Below, one piece after another: positions 6,606 to 15,820 of a DNA stretch of 64,000 nt (the first letter of the stretch is position 1; every line of letters begins with the position of its first letter). Source of the stretch: MKSF01 sp037190225. GTDB lineage: Bacteria; Bacteroidota; Bacteroidia; Chitinophagales; Chitinophagaceae. The position numbers and the translations under genes are program-made. The stretch spans positions 1 to 64,000 of the forward strand of contig JBBCJL010000013.1 in assembly GCA_037190225.1 (NCBI GenBank), written 5' to 3'. The notes under the pieces were generated by a model. It did not search any database. It saw only the letters and a list, made by a program, of their open reading frames with translations, and was not told the DNA's origin.

Positions 6606-8528
6606 ATGTTTTTAGAACAATATGATGTTATAGTTGTAGGTGGCGGACATGCCGGATGTGAAGCAGCGGCAGCAGCAGCTAATATGGGCAGCAAGACCAT
6701 GCTCATCACTATGAACCTGCTTACCCTGGCCCAGATGAGCTGTAATCCTGCTATGGGTGGAATAGGAAAGGGCCAGATCGTCCGGGAAATAGATGCCCTG
6801 GGTGGATATAGCGGTATTGTTTCTGATAAAAGCATGATACAATTCAGGATGCTCAATAAGTCCAAGGGCCCTGCCATGTGGAGCCCCCGTTGCCAGTCTG
6901 ACCGTATGCTGTTTGCAGCTACCTGGAGAGAGATGCTGGAACAGACACCTAACCTTCATTTTTTCCAGGACAGTGTGACAGGATTGATTGTTTCACGTGG
7001 AACAGTGGAAGGTGTTGTAACAGCCATGGGCCAGAAAATATATGCAAAAGCTGTAGTGCTTACCAATGGAACTTTCTTAAATGGTGTTATCCACGTGGGC
7101 GAAAAGCAATTCGGCGGTGGCAGGATGGGTGAAAAAGGCGCTACCGGTATCACGGAGCAATTAGTTTCCTTAGGATTTGAAAGCGATCGTTTAAAGACAG
7201 GCACACCGCCACGTATAGACGGCAGGAGCCTGGATTACTCAAAAATGGAAATACAGGAGGGCGATCTTGATGAAGTCGTGGGCTTTTCCTATATGCCTGG
7301 TACGCTTCCCGATTTTAAGAACGCCTCCTTTATAGATAATACCCGGGTGAAGAACAGGATCCACGGAAAGCAGAGGCATTGCTGGATCACCTATACTTCA
7401 CCTGAGGTACATGATATCCTCAGGACAGGATTTGACCGTTCCCCGATGTTCCAGGGCAGGATACAGGGAAGCGGTCCCAGGTATTGTCCCAGCATAGAAG
7501 ATAAGATCAACCGCTTTGCCGATAAGGACAGGCACCAGCTATTTGTAGAGCCGGAAGGATGGAATACTGTAGAGATCTATGTGAACGGGTTCAGTACTTC
7601 CCTGCCGGAAGAGGTGCAGGTAAAAGCTATCAGGAAAGTGCCCGGCTTTGAGAACGCTATTTTCTTCCGTCCCGGCTACGCTATTGAATATGACTACTTC
7701 CCCCCTACCCAGTTGCAATATACTTTGGAGACCAAGCTGATCAAAAACCTGTTCTTCGCAGGGCAGATCAACGGGACTACAGGATATGAGGAAGCCGCGG
7801 GACAGGGACTGGTGGCAGGCATCAATGCGCATAATAATGTTCATGGCCATGCTTCTTTTGTATTGAAAAGAGATGAGGCGTATATCGGTGTGCTGATAGA
7901 TGACCTCATCAACAAAGGCACGGATGAGCCATACCGGATGTTCACATCCCGTGCCGAGTACCGTACCTTACTGCGGCAGGATAACGCGGATATGAGGCTG
8001 ACGGAAAGAAGCTATGAAATGGGACTTGCATCCAGGGAACGTTATGAGCTATTGCAGGAAAAAAAGAAGCACATTGCCCGGATAGATGAAATTTTAAATA
8101 CCACTATGGTAGAACCAGAAGAAGTGAATGAATTTCTTGAAAAAATAGGCTCTGCACCCTTAAAAGAGCGCCAAAAACTATCAAAATTGCTCCTAAGGCC
8201 AAATATAGCGCTTAAAAATCTGCTGCCCTACCTCCCATCGGTACAGCAAAATCTGGAGGCCTTCGATCCGCTGGAAATGGAGCAGTCTGAGATACATTGC
8301 AAGTACAAGGCATACATGGATAAGGAAGTGGAAATGGTTGGAAAAATGAAGGCGATGGAAGAGCTGATCATACCTGAAAGCTTCAGCTATGAAAAGCTTA
8401 CCGCTTTGTCTATTGAGGCACGACAGAAATTAAATAAGATCCGTCCCCGGACACTCGGACAGGCCAGCCGCATCTCCGGGGTCAATCCAAGCGATATCCA
8501 GATACTGATGATCTTTATGGGAAGATAG
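6606..8528 (+). CDS. mnmG: tRNA uridine-5-carboxymethylaminomethyl modification enzyme MnmG (GidA)
   Basis: MnmG works with the GTPase MnmE to install carboxymethylaminomethyl at U34 of certain tRNAs, using FAD and methylene-tetrahydrofolate. The 640-residue protein is of normal length. It shows the FAD-binding GGGHAG at residues 12-17, the block NPAMGGIGKGQIVREIDALG, GQINGTTGYEEAAGQGLVAG, and the helical C-terminal domain ending near ASRISGVNPSDIQILMIFM. mnmG is a frequent neighbour of bacterial origins. A near-perfect parS lies within its codons 128-133. mnmE is not adjacent. Confidence 0.97.
   Translation: MFLEQYDVIVVGGGHAGCEAAAAAANMGSKTMLITMNLLTLAQMSCNPAMGGIGKGQIVREIDALGGYSGIVSDKSMIQFRMLNKSKGPAMWSPRCQSDRMLFAATWREMLEQTPNLHFFQDSVTGLIVSRGTVEGVVTAMGQKIYAKAVVLTNGTFLNGVIHVGEKQFGGGRMGEKGATGITEQLVSLGFESDRLKTGTPPRIDGRSLDYSKMEIQEGDLDEVVGFSYMPGTLPDFKNASFIDNTRVKNRIHGKQRHCWITYTSPEVHDILRTGFDRSPMFQGRIQGSGPRYCPSIEDKINRFADKDRHQLFVEPEGWNTVEIYVNGFSTSLPEEVQVKAIRKVPGFENAIFFRPGYAIEYDYFPPTQLQYTLETKLIKNLFFAGQINGTTGYEEAAGQGLVAGINAHNNVHGHASFVLKRDEAYIGVLIDDLINKGTDEPYRMFTSRAEYRTLLRQDNADMRLTERSYEMGLASRERYELLQEKKKHIARIDEILNTTMVEPEEVNEFLEKIGSAPLKERQKLSKLLLRPNIALKNLLPYLPSVQQNLEAFDPLEMEQSEIHCKYKAYMDKEVEMVGKMKAMEELIIPESFSYEKLTALSIEARQKLNKIRPRTLGQASRISGVNPSDIQILMIFMGR
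6989..7004. other. parS: parS-like site 3 inside mnmG
   Basis: TGTTTCACGTGGAACA differs from the perfect parS 16-mer by one base, a substitution tolerated in known functional parS sites. It lies in mnmG codons 128-133 (IVSRGT), about 1.02 kb from site 2. Intragenic parS copies are typical in other bacteria. Confidence 0.75.
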
Positions 8529-8595
8529 ATCCCGTTACTGGATCCACTCTTGAGTAAAAGGAGGATTTTTCTTTTCCGGGTATGGAAGATGTCGA

Positions 8596-9396
8596 TTACC
8601 TGCCAAATCTTTTTACGCTGGTGGTCTGGAAAAAATCCGGTTCCAGGTCTAAGGTATAATGTATGCTTTTAGAGGTTTCCCATATCCCCACCATTATGCC
8701 ATGGTTCCTGGCTCTTTCCATAATATCCTCATTGGCTTCCGTGTCCGGCAGTACAACACCATCCAGCTCATTATCAATGGCGAGCTCCAGGCCCTCAGAG
8801 GCGTTGTTGCTTACCAGCAGAACGGGGATCTGCTCATTGACGGCTTTAAGCATACGGGCATAATAGGGAGAGGAGCTTTCCAGCATGATATTCCGGTGCT
8901 TTGTATATAGATCCCTGAGGGCATTTATATAAGCATTCATATAAGCATCAGCTTCCTCATCGCTTGGAATAAATATCTTTATATCCAGTGACAGCAGGGC
9001 GCCCGGTGGATAGATCTCTGTTATTTCATCCAGGCTGATAAGGGAGTAAGACCTGAATCTATGATTATTATACCTGCATTGCTCCTGTAATTCTTCCCAT
9101 GTATAATCATAGATACGCCCGGTCATATTGGTTGTTCCTTCCAGATTTTCTGTATGAAAGGCTGCCAGCTGAGCGTCCTTCGTAAGCTGTACATCGACCT
9201 CCACCCCATCCAGGTTATATAGTAAGGCCTCCATATAGGACGCTCTGCTGTTCATAGGGTACATATGGGAATTGCCCATACCGCCCTTTCCCAGGATCTT
9301 TATTAAAGGGGGAAATTCCGGCTTTTTACAGCCTGAAAATCCGGCTAGAAGCATAAAAAGACCTATAAAGCCATATTTTCTCCGGATGCTTACCAT
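8596..9396 (-). CDS. glycerophosphodiester phosphodiesterase-like lipoprotein
   Basis: The 266-residue protein starts with a lipoprotein signal (hydrophobic stretch 9-20, lipidation Cys23), so it should be anchored in the envelope. The rest is a GDPD TIM-barrel, with the metal-binding EVDVQLTKD, the AAFHTENL segment carrying the second catalytic His, and the SLDIKIF strand. GDPDs cleave glycerophosphodiesters to glycerol-3-phosphate and an alcohol. The usual GHRG/GHGG motif reads GKGGMG here, so the first catalytic His is Lys37 (AAG). Activity may be lost or changed. It overlaps the upstream gene by 3 bases and is probably co-transcribed with it. Confidence 0.78.
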   Translation of the reverse strand: MVSIRRKYGFIGLFMLLAGFSGCKKPEFPPLIKILGKGGMGNSHMYPMNSRASYMEALLYNLDGVEVDVQLTKDAQLAAFHTENLEGTTNMTGRIYDYTWEELQEQCRYNNHRFRSYSLISLDEITEIYPPGALLSLDIKIFIPSDEEADAYMNAYINALRDLYTKHRNIMLESSSPYYARMLKAVNEQIPVLLVSNNASEGLELAIDNELDGVVLPDTEANEDIMERARNHGIMVGIWETSKSIHYTLDLEPDFFQTTSVKRFGR

Positions 9397-9878
9397 TTAA
9401 AATTAATTTTCAGACCGACCCAATGCTGTATGCTGCGGTAGGCTATTAAAACATAATACAGCTGGAATTGCCATCTCTTATTAAGGTCAAAGCTATACCC
9501 GGCATTATTATTCCAGCGTATTTCGTGATGCCTGCGGGCTTTAAATTCCCGTTCGGCATCTATATAGCTGTTCCACATCAGGCCGCTGGCTATGAACAGG
9601 CTGTGCCTGGAATGTAATGAAAAGGATACTTTTTGCAATACCGGTACCGCTATATCAGGGTTAAGCTTATGATTAAAATCCCTGAGCTTATAAGTACCTG
9701 CCCCGATAACGGTATGCCACCGGATATTTTTAGCTTTCAACAACTTTCTTTCGTACCCTATGGCGCCGTAGCCTGTATTCCCCAAAACTTCAAGATATAC
9801 ACTATTATTCTGTGAAAAGCATACTTTACAATTTATTATGTATAATAATATAATTATATATAAATACTGTTTTCTCAT
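9390..9878 (-). CDS. hypothetical secreted or outer-membrane protein
   Basis: The 162-residue product begins with a clear signal peptide (YLYIIILLYIINCKVCFSQ, cleavage near residue 22). Alternating polar and hydrophobic strands rich in aromatics follow (FIASGLMWNSYIDA, WQFQLYYVLIAYRSI), ending in W with an upstream INFKW. That pattern suggests a small outer-membrane beta-barrel (inference); no family is recognised. Its stop codon overlaps the start of the GDPD-like gene, so translation of the two is likely coupled. Confidence 0.6.
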   Translation of the reverse strand: MRKQYLYIIILLYIINCKVCFSQNNSVYLEVLGNTGYGAIGYERKLLKAKNIRWHTVIGAGTYKLRDFNHKLNPDIAVPVLQKVSFSLHSRHSLFIASGLMWNSYIDAEREFKARRHHEIRWNNNAGYSFDLNKRWQFQLYYVLIAYRSIQHWVGLKINFKW

Positions 9879-9946
9879 TCTTCTTATTTGAATCCATGTA
9901 AACTTAATAATACTTATCCATGTATCTGCTCTTGTTCCTTCACTGA

Positions 9947-9964
9947 TTATTCAAATTTGAATAA
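9947..9964. repeat. 18-bp AT-rich palindrome in a 339-bp gene-free gap
   Basis: TTATTCAAATTTGAATAA is a perfect palindrome in the gap between divergent genes at 9878 and 10218. It could be an operator for either gene. Apart from the dedA promoter box at 10168, I see nothing else in the gap 9879-10217; it contains no convincing ORF or tRNA. Confidence 0.35.
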
Positions 9965-10167
9965 GTTTAACACCGGTCATCCCGCGTTGATGCTCGGTGC
10001 AGGGCAGGGTACAATTTGGGCCGGATGCGGATGATGACCGGCACGGCTGTTTAATAACAGATCGGGGCGCTGAACGGGCAAAGAAGCACAGCGGTAGCAA
10101 AGCGGATGGATGCGGATAAAAAAGCTGTCCTCTCAATATGATAAGCGGATAGCTTTCTTTTTTTAAG

Positions 10168-10175
10168 TAGCTTTG
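10168..10175 (+). promoter_or_regulatory. candidate -7 box for the DedA gene
   Basis: TAGCTTTG matches TAnnTTTG 43 bp upstream of the ATG at 10218. The TTG within it opens a longer frame, but a start codon inside the promoter core is implausible. Confidence 0.5.
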
Positions 10176-10217
10176 ACAGTTTTTCAAACCATACGTTCTT
10201 ATTTAAAAGACCATCCG

Positions 10218-10871
10218 ATGCAACAATTAATAGATTTCATTTTACACATTGATGACCATCTTCAGCAGCTGCTATTTGATTACAACCAATGGGTGTACGT
10301 AATTCTGTTCGCTATTATCTTCGTTGAAACGGGCATTGTGATCATGCCTTTCCTGCCCGGTGATTCCCTGCTTTTTGCCACAGGTATGCTGGCTGCAAGG
10401 TTTCCGGACCAGCTGAACCTATTATATGTAATTATGATAATGCTTGTTGCGGCGGTGCTGGGGGACGCCTGTAATTACGCCATTGGCAAATACTTTGGCA
10501 ATAAATTTTTAAGGATCAGGATCTTTGGTAAGCAGTTTGTTAAGCAGGAACATATAGACAAGACCCATCAGTTTTATGAAAAATATGGAAGCAAGACCAT
10601 TATCATAGCCCGTTTTGTGCCTATTGTAAGGACCCTGGCGCCTTTCGTGGGTGGTGTCGGCAAAATGCGTTATCCTGTCTTTTTTACCTATAACGTGGCG
10701 GGCGCCCTTTTGTGGGTGGTGGGCATCACGCTCGCCGGTTTCTGGCTAGGAGACATAGATATTATCAAGAATAACTTCAGTAAAGTGGTATTGCTGATCA
10801 TATTCCTTTCCGTTTTACCCATTTTTTATCAGTTGGTAAAAGAAAGAAGAGCCGGAAGGAAGACAGGATAA
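10218..10871 (+). CDS. DedA family membrane protein
   Basis: The product is a polytopic inner-membrane protein of 217 residues from this ATG, the usual DedA length. Family marks are the FVETGIVIMPFLPGDSLLF segment (acidic E and D in the first helix pair) and the FxxRFxPxxRTxxPFxxG signature, seen as IIIARFVPIVRTLAPFVGGVG. DedA proteins recycle polyprenyl-phosphate or phospholipid carriers and affect membrane homeostasis. A TTG at 10173 opens a longer frame but lies in a -7 box, so I chose the ATG. A strong hairpin terminator follows. Confidence 0.92.
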   Translation: MQQLIDFILHIDDHLQQLLFDYNQWVYVILFAIIFVETGIVIMPFLPGDSLLFATGMLAARFPDQLNLLYVIMIMLVAAVLGDACNYAIGKYFGNKFLRIRIFGKQFVKQEHIDKTHQFYEKYGSKTIIIARFVPIVRTLAPFVGGVGKMRYPVFFTYNVAGALLWVVGITLAGFWLGDIDIIKNNFSKVVLLIIFLSVLPIFYQLVKERRAGRKTG

Positions 10872-10922
10872 GCGGATATACCGGCGATTTTATCAGACAT
10901 ATAAATATAATACTCTTTGAGG

Positions 10923-10950
10923 GGCTGTGATTTCACAGCCTCTTTTTTTT
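10923..10950 (+). terminator. rho-independent terminator after DedA gene
   Basis: GGCTGTG (10923-10929), loop ATTT, CACAGCC (10934-10940), then a T-rich run to 10950. It ends the dedA transcript. The remaining DNA to 11143 is AT-rich with no gene. Confidence 0.8.
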
Positions 10951-11143
10951 GCTATAATGTATATTATTATAAAATATATCATTTGTTAATTATATAGTGA
11001 AATATTATAACTTTCCTGAAGGTTATATTTAAAAAAAATACCAGAGTAACAAAAAAGTAAATGTATTTAACATTAACTTTATATTTATTTTTTAACCGGG
11101 AAACAATCATCAATCCAATTTACAAGCTTAATAGGGGTACATT

Positions 11144-14100
11144 ATGAACAAAATTTATTTAAAGAAATTAATGTTGGTGTTGGGTTTTATCTGCACTTTC
11201 CTTTCGGTGAAGGCACAGGTATATACCTTTACAAATGCGGGCGCAACGGGGATCAACGGACCTTCACAGGCGCAGGTAGACGCTGCTTATGCAATGACCA
11301 CACTGGCGGGGGCGGTCACTTCTTCCAATGGTATACAATTATGGAATGTGCCGGTGGGCGGTAACTATAAGATCGAAGTATATGGTGCGGAAGGTTATGG
11401 TCCGCTGGCGGGGAAAGGCGCTTATATGAGCGGTGTTTTTATGCTTACCGGGGGCCAGCAGCTGAAGATACTGGTAGGCCAGCAGGGCGGATGCTGTGTG
11501 GGGGCCGGGACCAACCAATATGGCGGCGGCGGCGGCAGCTTTGTGGTCACATCCGCGAATGTCCCGCTTATCGTTGCCGGCGGTGGCGGTGGTGCACGGT
11601 ATAATACCGCTATTGTGCCCGCTTCGCATGGTACGGTTAACAATAACGGGAACCCCGGTACGGGAACTGCCAGCGGAGCCGGCGGTACAGGTGGTAACGG
11701 CGGCGGTGAAGCCGGGACTGCCGGTGGTGGCGGCGGTTTTACAGGTAATGGTGCAGGAACGCCTTACGGCGGTAAAAGCTTTCTGAACGGCGGCCAGGGT
11801 GGTACGGCCACCACCAATGGCGGCTGGGGCGGCTTTGGTGGCGGTGGCGGTGCCAACAGCTGGGATAACGGACGCGGCGGCGGCGGCGGTGGCTACAGTG
11901 GTGGCGGCGGAGCCGGCTCTTCAACTTCTGCCCAGCAGGTAGGCGGCGGTGGCGGTTCTTATAATACAGGGACCAGCCAGTCCAATTCCGGCGGTGTCAG
12001 ATCAGGTCATGGCCTGGTAGTGATCACGCTGTTGAGGCCTCCGGTGCCTAATGATGCAGGTGTGATAGCGCTGCCCAGCTTATCGACAGGCTTTTGCCCG
12101 GGCAATATCCTGGTAACCGCACGCCTGAAAAATTTCGGCAGCAACTTTATCGACTCCGTTTTTGTGGACTGGTCTGTGAACAATGTGAACCAGGGCGGAA
12201 GATGGGTAACTGCCAATATGGATACTTCAGGAAGACCTTCCAATGAGCTTACCATAAATATCGGCAACTATAACTTCGGCGCCGGAACCTTTACGGTAAA
12301 AGCCTGGACATCAAGACCCAACAATCAGAATGATACGGTAAATATCAACGATACCTTTACATTTACCGGCTCAACGAAGCTGGGTGGGACCTATACCCTC
12401 AACAATGCCCAGCCAACAGCGGGAACTAACTTCAACAGCTTTACCGACCTGGCGAACGCCCTGAATACGATCGGTATCTGCGCTCCTGTCGTTGTGAACG
12501 TAGTATCCGGCTCAGGACCTTATAACAGTCGTTTCGTTCTGGGGAATATCCCGGGCGCGAGCGCGGTCAATACCATTACGATCAACGGTAACGGCAGGAC
12601 GCTGCAATATAACAGTACCGCTGCTGCCGATGCCCAGATGGTGGTTTTTAACGGGACAAGATATGTGACCATCAACAACCTGGTCATAAAGGCGCTGAGC
12701 TCCACCTACGGATGGGGTGTGGCCATCGCGGGAGATTCCAGGTATGATACCATCAGGAACTGCCACATTGATTTATCCACTATTACAGGAGCATCGTCTA
12801 CCAACAGCAACGGTATTACCATTTCAGGATCCGTTACTTCCCCTACGGCTACGGGCTTGAATTCCAACATTTATATAGAAGGCAACTTAATAGATGCGGG
12901 CCATCCTACTACCAATGGCGGTGCTTACTACGGTATAACCGTTTACGGCAGCAGCTCCAGCACTTTCGGGGCGGATTCCATATGGCTGGTAAATAATGAG
13001 ATCAAGAACTATTACTACATGGGTATCTATACCTACTATACCAACGAGGTGCACATCATAGGCAACAACCTGCACAGGCCGCTTAAAACCTCTACCTCCA
13101 CGATATATGGTATCTACACTTACTATATGGGCAGGGGAAGCGTAAAACGTAACAGGCTGCATGACTTTACGGCTCCTACGCTTTCACATACAAGCACGGT
13201 CTATGCGATCTACCTGAACTATCCCAATTATTCTGCTTCCGTACCTAAAAGGAGATATGATGTAACCAATAATGCGATCTATAATGTAGGCAGCGGCGGT
13301 ACCAATTATCTGCTGTATGTATATGGTGGCGACAGTGCTTATGTGGCGCACAATACTATCCATGTGAACCAGACGGGCACATCTACAAGCACTATGTACG
13401 GGTTGTATGTCTATAATACGACCAATAACTATACGCTTAAGAACAACCTGGTAACCTATACCGGCGGCAATAATGGTACCAAATACGGTATTTATTGCAG
13501 CAATGCGGGGTTCAATACCAACCGTGCCATGCAGAACAACAACGTGTTCTTTAACACAACACAGCCAGGCACACGGAACAGGATATACTATAACAGTACT
13601 GCCTATACTACCTGGGCTGCGTTCAGGACGGCCAATCCTACCCTGGAGAACGGCAGCCTGGATATAGATCCCCTGTACCTGAACCAGTCGACCGGCAACC
13701 TGAAGCCGACCGATATCAACTTTATCGGGTCCGGTGAGGATCTGACTGCCATTGTTCCGCGCGATATAGACGACCAGCTTCGTATAGTACCGCCTACGCC
13801 GGGCGCATTTGATATGTCGCCGCAGGAATGGAACAATGCGGGTGTAGACTCCCTGCTCTCTCCGGGTACGGCATTCTGCTCAGGAAGCAGGAATATTGCC
13901 GTAAGGGTGAGGAACTATGGCCTTAATAATATTGATACCGTACAGGTGCAATGGACACTGAACAATGTGCTGCAGTCGCCGGTGACGCATTACCCGCGTA
14001 TAGACGGAACAAGCACTTCCAATAACAATACCGCGCTGGTGGTGCTGGGCTCCCAGTTCCTGGCTTACGGAAGGTCCTATACGATCAGGGCCTGGACCTA

Positions 14101-15124
14101 CAATCCCAATAACAGGACTGATAACTATGCCCCGGATGATACCCTTACGATCACGATATCTCCGACATCGACCGTTCCTGTTAACCTGGGGAATGATACA
14201 ACTATCTGTGATAACAATTCGCTTACGCTGGTAGCGGGTCAGGGTAATAATAACCTTTATTCCTACAGGTGGGACAATTCCAGTGTGGCATCTACCAGGA
14301 TCGTCAATACAGACGGCACCTATTACGTGGTAAAGACCGAAATATCAAGCGGCTGTGCCGGGGTGGATACCATAGTGGTAGCTACCAGGCCTGCGCCTGT
14401 GGTGGATCTGGGACCTGATGTGGCGATCTGTAAAGGAGACTCGGTAAGGCTGGATGTTGGCGCAGCCAATTACGGCAACAGCATCCTGTGGAGTGACAAC
14501 AACAGCACCGCCCCGGTACGCGTGGTCTATGACGAGCGTACCTATCATGTAAGGGTCACATCGCCTAACGGGTGCTTTGCCACGGATGAGATGAAAGTGA
14601 TCTATAAGGATGAGCCTTTGCTCGACGGGATGAATATGATACTGATGCTGGACGGATCCTATAACTTCAACATAAAAAATCCTTTATACCTCTCCAATGT
14701 GATCTGGGACTTCGGTGACGGCAGCCAGAGAGATACAGGCCTGTATGTTAACCATAAATACACCAGGAACGGCTTATACAGGGTAACCGCCTATCTCATA
14801 GGAGAATGTGGCATCGTAGCGGAGCTCAAATCCTACCAGGAGACACTGGACGTATTTGATGCGACTTCCATCACTGATGTAGAAGGCCTGGATGTAAAGC
14901 TCTATCCGAATCCGGCTCAGGATCTATTGACGATAGAAGTATCAGGCGCATCTGTCCGGGATGTGGCGGTATTTACCATATTGGGCCAGAAGGTAGTGAC
15001 AGAAGACATCAGATCCGGCACATCCGTCCGTCTCAACACATCGGCATTGCCTTCCGGTATGTACCAGGTGATAATCACCACCGACAAGGGTAATGTCACC
15101 AGAAAAGTTGAAATACTTAAATAG
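11144..15124 (+). CDS. giant T9SS-exported surface protein with glycine-rich domain and beta-helix
   Basis: The 1326-residue protein has a signal peptide (cleaved near residue 25). A domain of about 270 residues with runs such as GGGGG follows, resembling the glycine-rich domains of adhesive proteins. Next come a CARDB/Ig-like module (about 300-405), a parallel beta-helix of NTI/N-x-I repeats (about 410-890), a second CARDB-like module (about 900-1000), two Ig-like repeats (LGNDTTIC, LGPDVAIC), a PKD domain (WDFGDGS) and a type A T9SS sorting domain (LYPNPAQD to the terminal VEILK). It should be secreted and bound to the cell surface. An adhesion or matrix role is an inference. The next gene is a paralogue. 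Confidence 0.85.
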   Translation: MNKIYLKKLMLVLGFICTFLSVKAQVYTFTNAGATGINGPSQAQVDAAYAMTTLAGAVTSSNGIQLWNVPVGGNYKIEVYGAEGYGPLAGKGAYMSGVFMLTGGQQLKILVGQQGGCCVGAGTNQYGGGGGSFVVTSANVPLIVAGGGGGARYNTAIVPASHGTVNNNGNPGTGTASGAGGTGGNGGGEAGTAGGGGGFTGNGAGTPYGGKSFLNGGQGGTATTNGGWGGFGGGGGANSWDNGRGGGGGGYSGGGGAGSSTSAQQVGGGGGSYNTGTSQSNSGGVRSGHGLVVITLLRPPVPNDAGVIALPSLSTGFCPGNILVTARLKNFGSNFIDSVFVDWSVNNVNQGGRWVTANMDTSGRPSNELTINIGNYNFGAGTFTVKAWTSRPNNQNDTVNINDTFTFTGSTKLGGTYTLNNAQPTAGTNFNSFTDLANALNTIGICAPVVVNVVSGSGPYNSRFVLGNIPGASAVNTITINGNGRTLQYNSTAAADAQMVVFNGTRYVTINNLVIKALSSTYGWGVAIAGDSRYDTIRNCHIDLSTITGASSTNSNGITISGSVTSPTATGLNSNIYIEGNLIDAGHPTTNGGAYYGITVYGSSSSTFGADSIWLVNNEIKNYYYMGIYTYYTNEVHIIGNNLHRPLKTSTSTIYGIYTYYMGRGSVKRNRLHDFTAPTLSHTSTVYAIYLNYPNYSASVPKRRYDVTNNAIYNVGSGGTNYLLYVYGGDSAYVAHNTIHVNQTGTSTSTMYGLYVYNTTNNYTLKNNLVTYTGGNNGTKYGIYCSNAGFNTNRAMQNNNVFFNTTQPGTRNRIYYNSTAYTTWAAFRTANPTLENGSLDIDPLYLNQSTGNLKPTDINFIGSGEDLTAIVPRDIDDQLRIVPPTPGAFDMSPQEWNNAGVDSLLSPGTAFCSGSRNIAVRVRNYGLNNIDTVQVQWTLNNVLQSPVTHYPRIDGTSTSNNNTALVVLGSQFLAYGRSYTIRAWTYNPNNRTDNYAPDDTLTITISPTSTVPVNLGNDTTICDNNSLTLVAGQGNNNLYSYRWDNSSVASTRIVNTDGTYYVVKTEISSGCAGVDTIVVATRPAPVVDLGPDVAICKGDSVRLDVGAANYGNSILWSDNNSTAPVRVVYDERTYHVRVTSPNGCFATDEMKVIYKDEPLLDGMNMILMLDGSYNFNIKNPLYLSNVIWDFGDGSQRDTGLYVNHKYTRNGLYRVTAYLIGECGIVAELKSYQETLDVFDATSITDVEGLDVKLYPNPAQDLLTIEVSGASVRDVAVFTILGQKVVTEDIRSGTSVRLNTSALPSGMYQVIITTDKGNVTRKVEILK

Positions 15125-15155
15125 CATCATTTAAGCGATCGGCTTATTTTTGTTA

Positions 15156-15187
15156 AAAAGTTGCCCGGGATTTCCCGGGCAACTTTT
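15156..15187 (+). terminator. terminator after first giant surface protein
   Basis: GTTGCCCGGG and CCCGGGCAAC, separated by ATTT, with flanking A and T runs, make a perfect 15-bp-arm hairpin followed by TTTT. It separates the two paralogous genes. Confidence 0.85.
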
Positions 15188-15820
15188 GCATTTTTAGGGC
15201 ATTTTATGACTGATAATGATCTCATAACATATAAACTATATAGATAAAATAAATAAATCATTTTGTTAAAATAATCATAAACTATTAATATCCTCTCTAA
15301 CTTTGCTTTAACTTAGTGAAAATTTCTGTTAGCGCCCTCAATAAATTCTATCACCCGCCTGCATTTTTATATGCTGTTTGGTTCGCTGCAGTCACCGCCC
15401 TTGTGCGGAAATTATCAGTTTAACCGGTCCTTTCACACTATACGGTTGCGGGATCGCTTAACGAAATTCATTATAGGATGGAAAGGGCATATATATGATT
15501 GAGCTATTCGAGCTGCCCGTTTCCTTAAAAGTTAAAATCAGTGGTATATTTAACTGAGCATCCGCTACTGCCTGGTACGGCAGGGCTTTGTATGTATTGT
15601 AAAAAAACGGGCAGCATGATTACAGCCAACTACAGGAAACTATTCTGTTGTAAGGTTACTATATCCCAGGTGACGCCTGTCCCGGAGATACTGCTGCTGC
15701 GGCTTATCGTCTATCACTGACGGCAACGGAAGCAGCCCGCCCGCGGGCTCACCCTGAGATGCAGGGAAATGCTTCAGCCGGTCTTTACAAATACAGATAT
15801 TTATATAAAATAAAAATATA
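15188..15820. other. long gene-free gap between the two giant paralogues
   Basis: No credible ORF, tRNA or second terminator is visible in these 633 bp. A TAACTTTG box at 15298-15305 (plus) matches the -7 consensus but lies about 515 bp upstream of the next ATG. It would give an unusually long leader or an unrecognised small RNA. The region just before 15821 is AT-rich and may hold a nearer promoter. Confidence 0.4.

Noticed and set aside
9951..10187. 78-residue minus-strand frame in the gap before dedA
   Set aside because: It overlaps the dedA promoter box and the palindrome at 9947 and has no coding-like pattern.
11339..11924. Several long frames opposite or out of phase with the glycine-rich domain
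   Set aside because: GGC/GGT-rich coding DNA removes stop codons from other frames; the sense frame has a signal peptide and conserved modules, the others do not.
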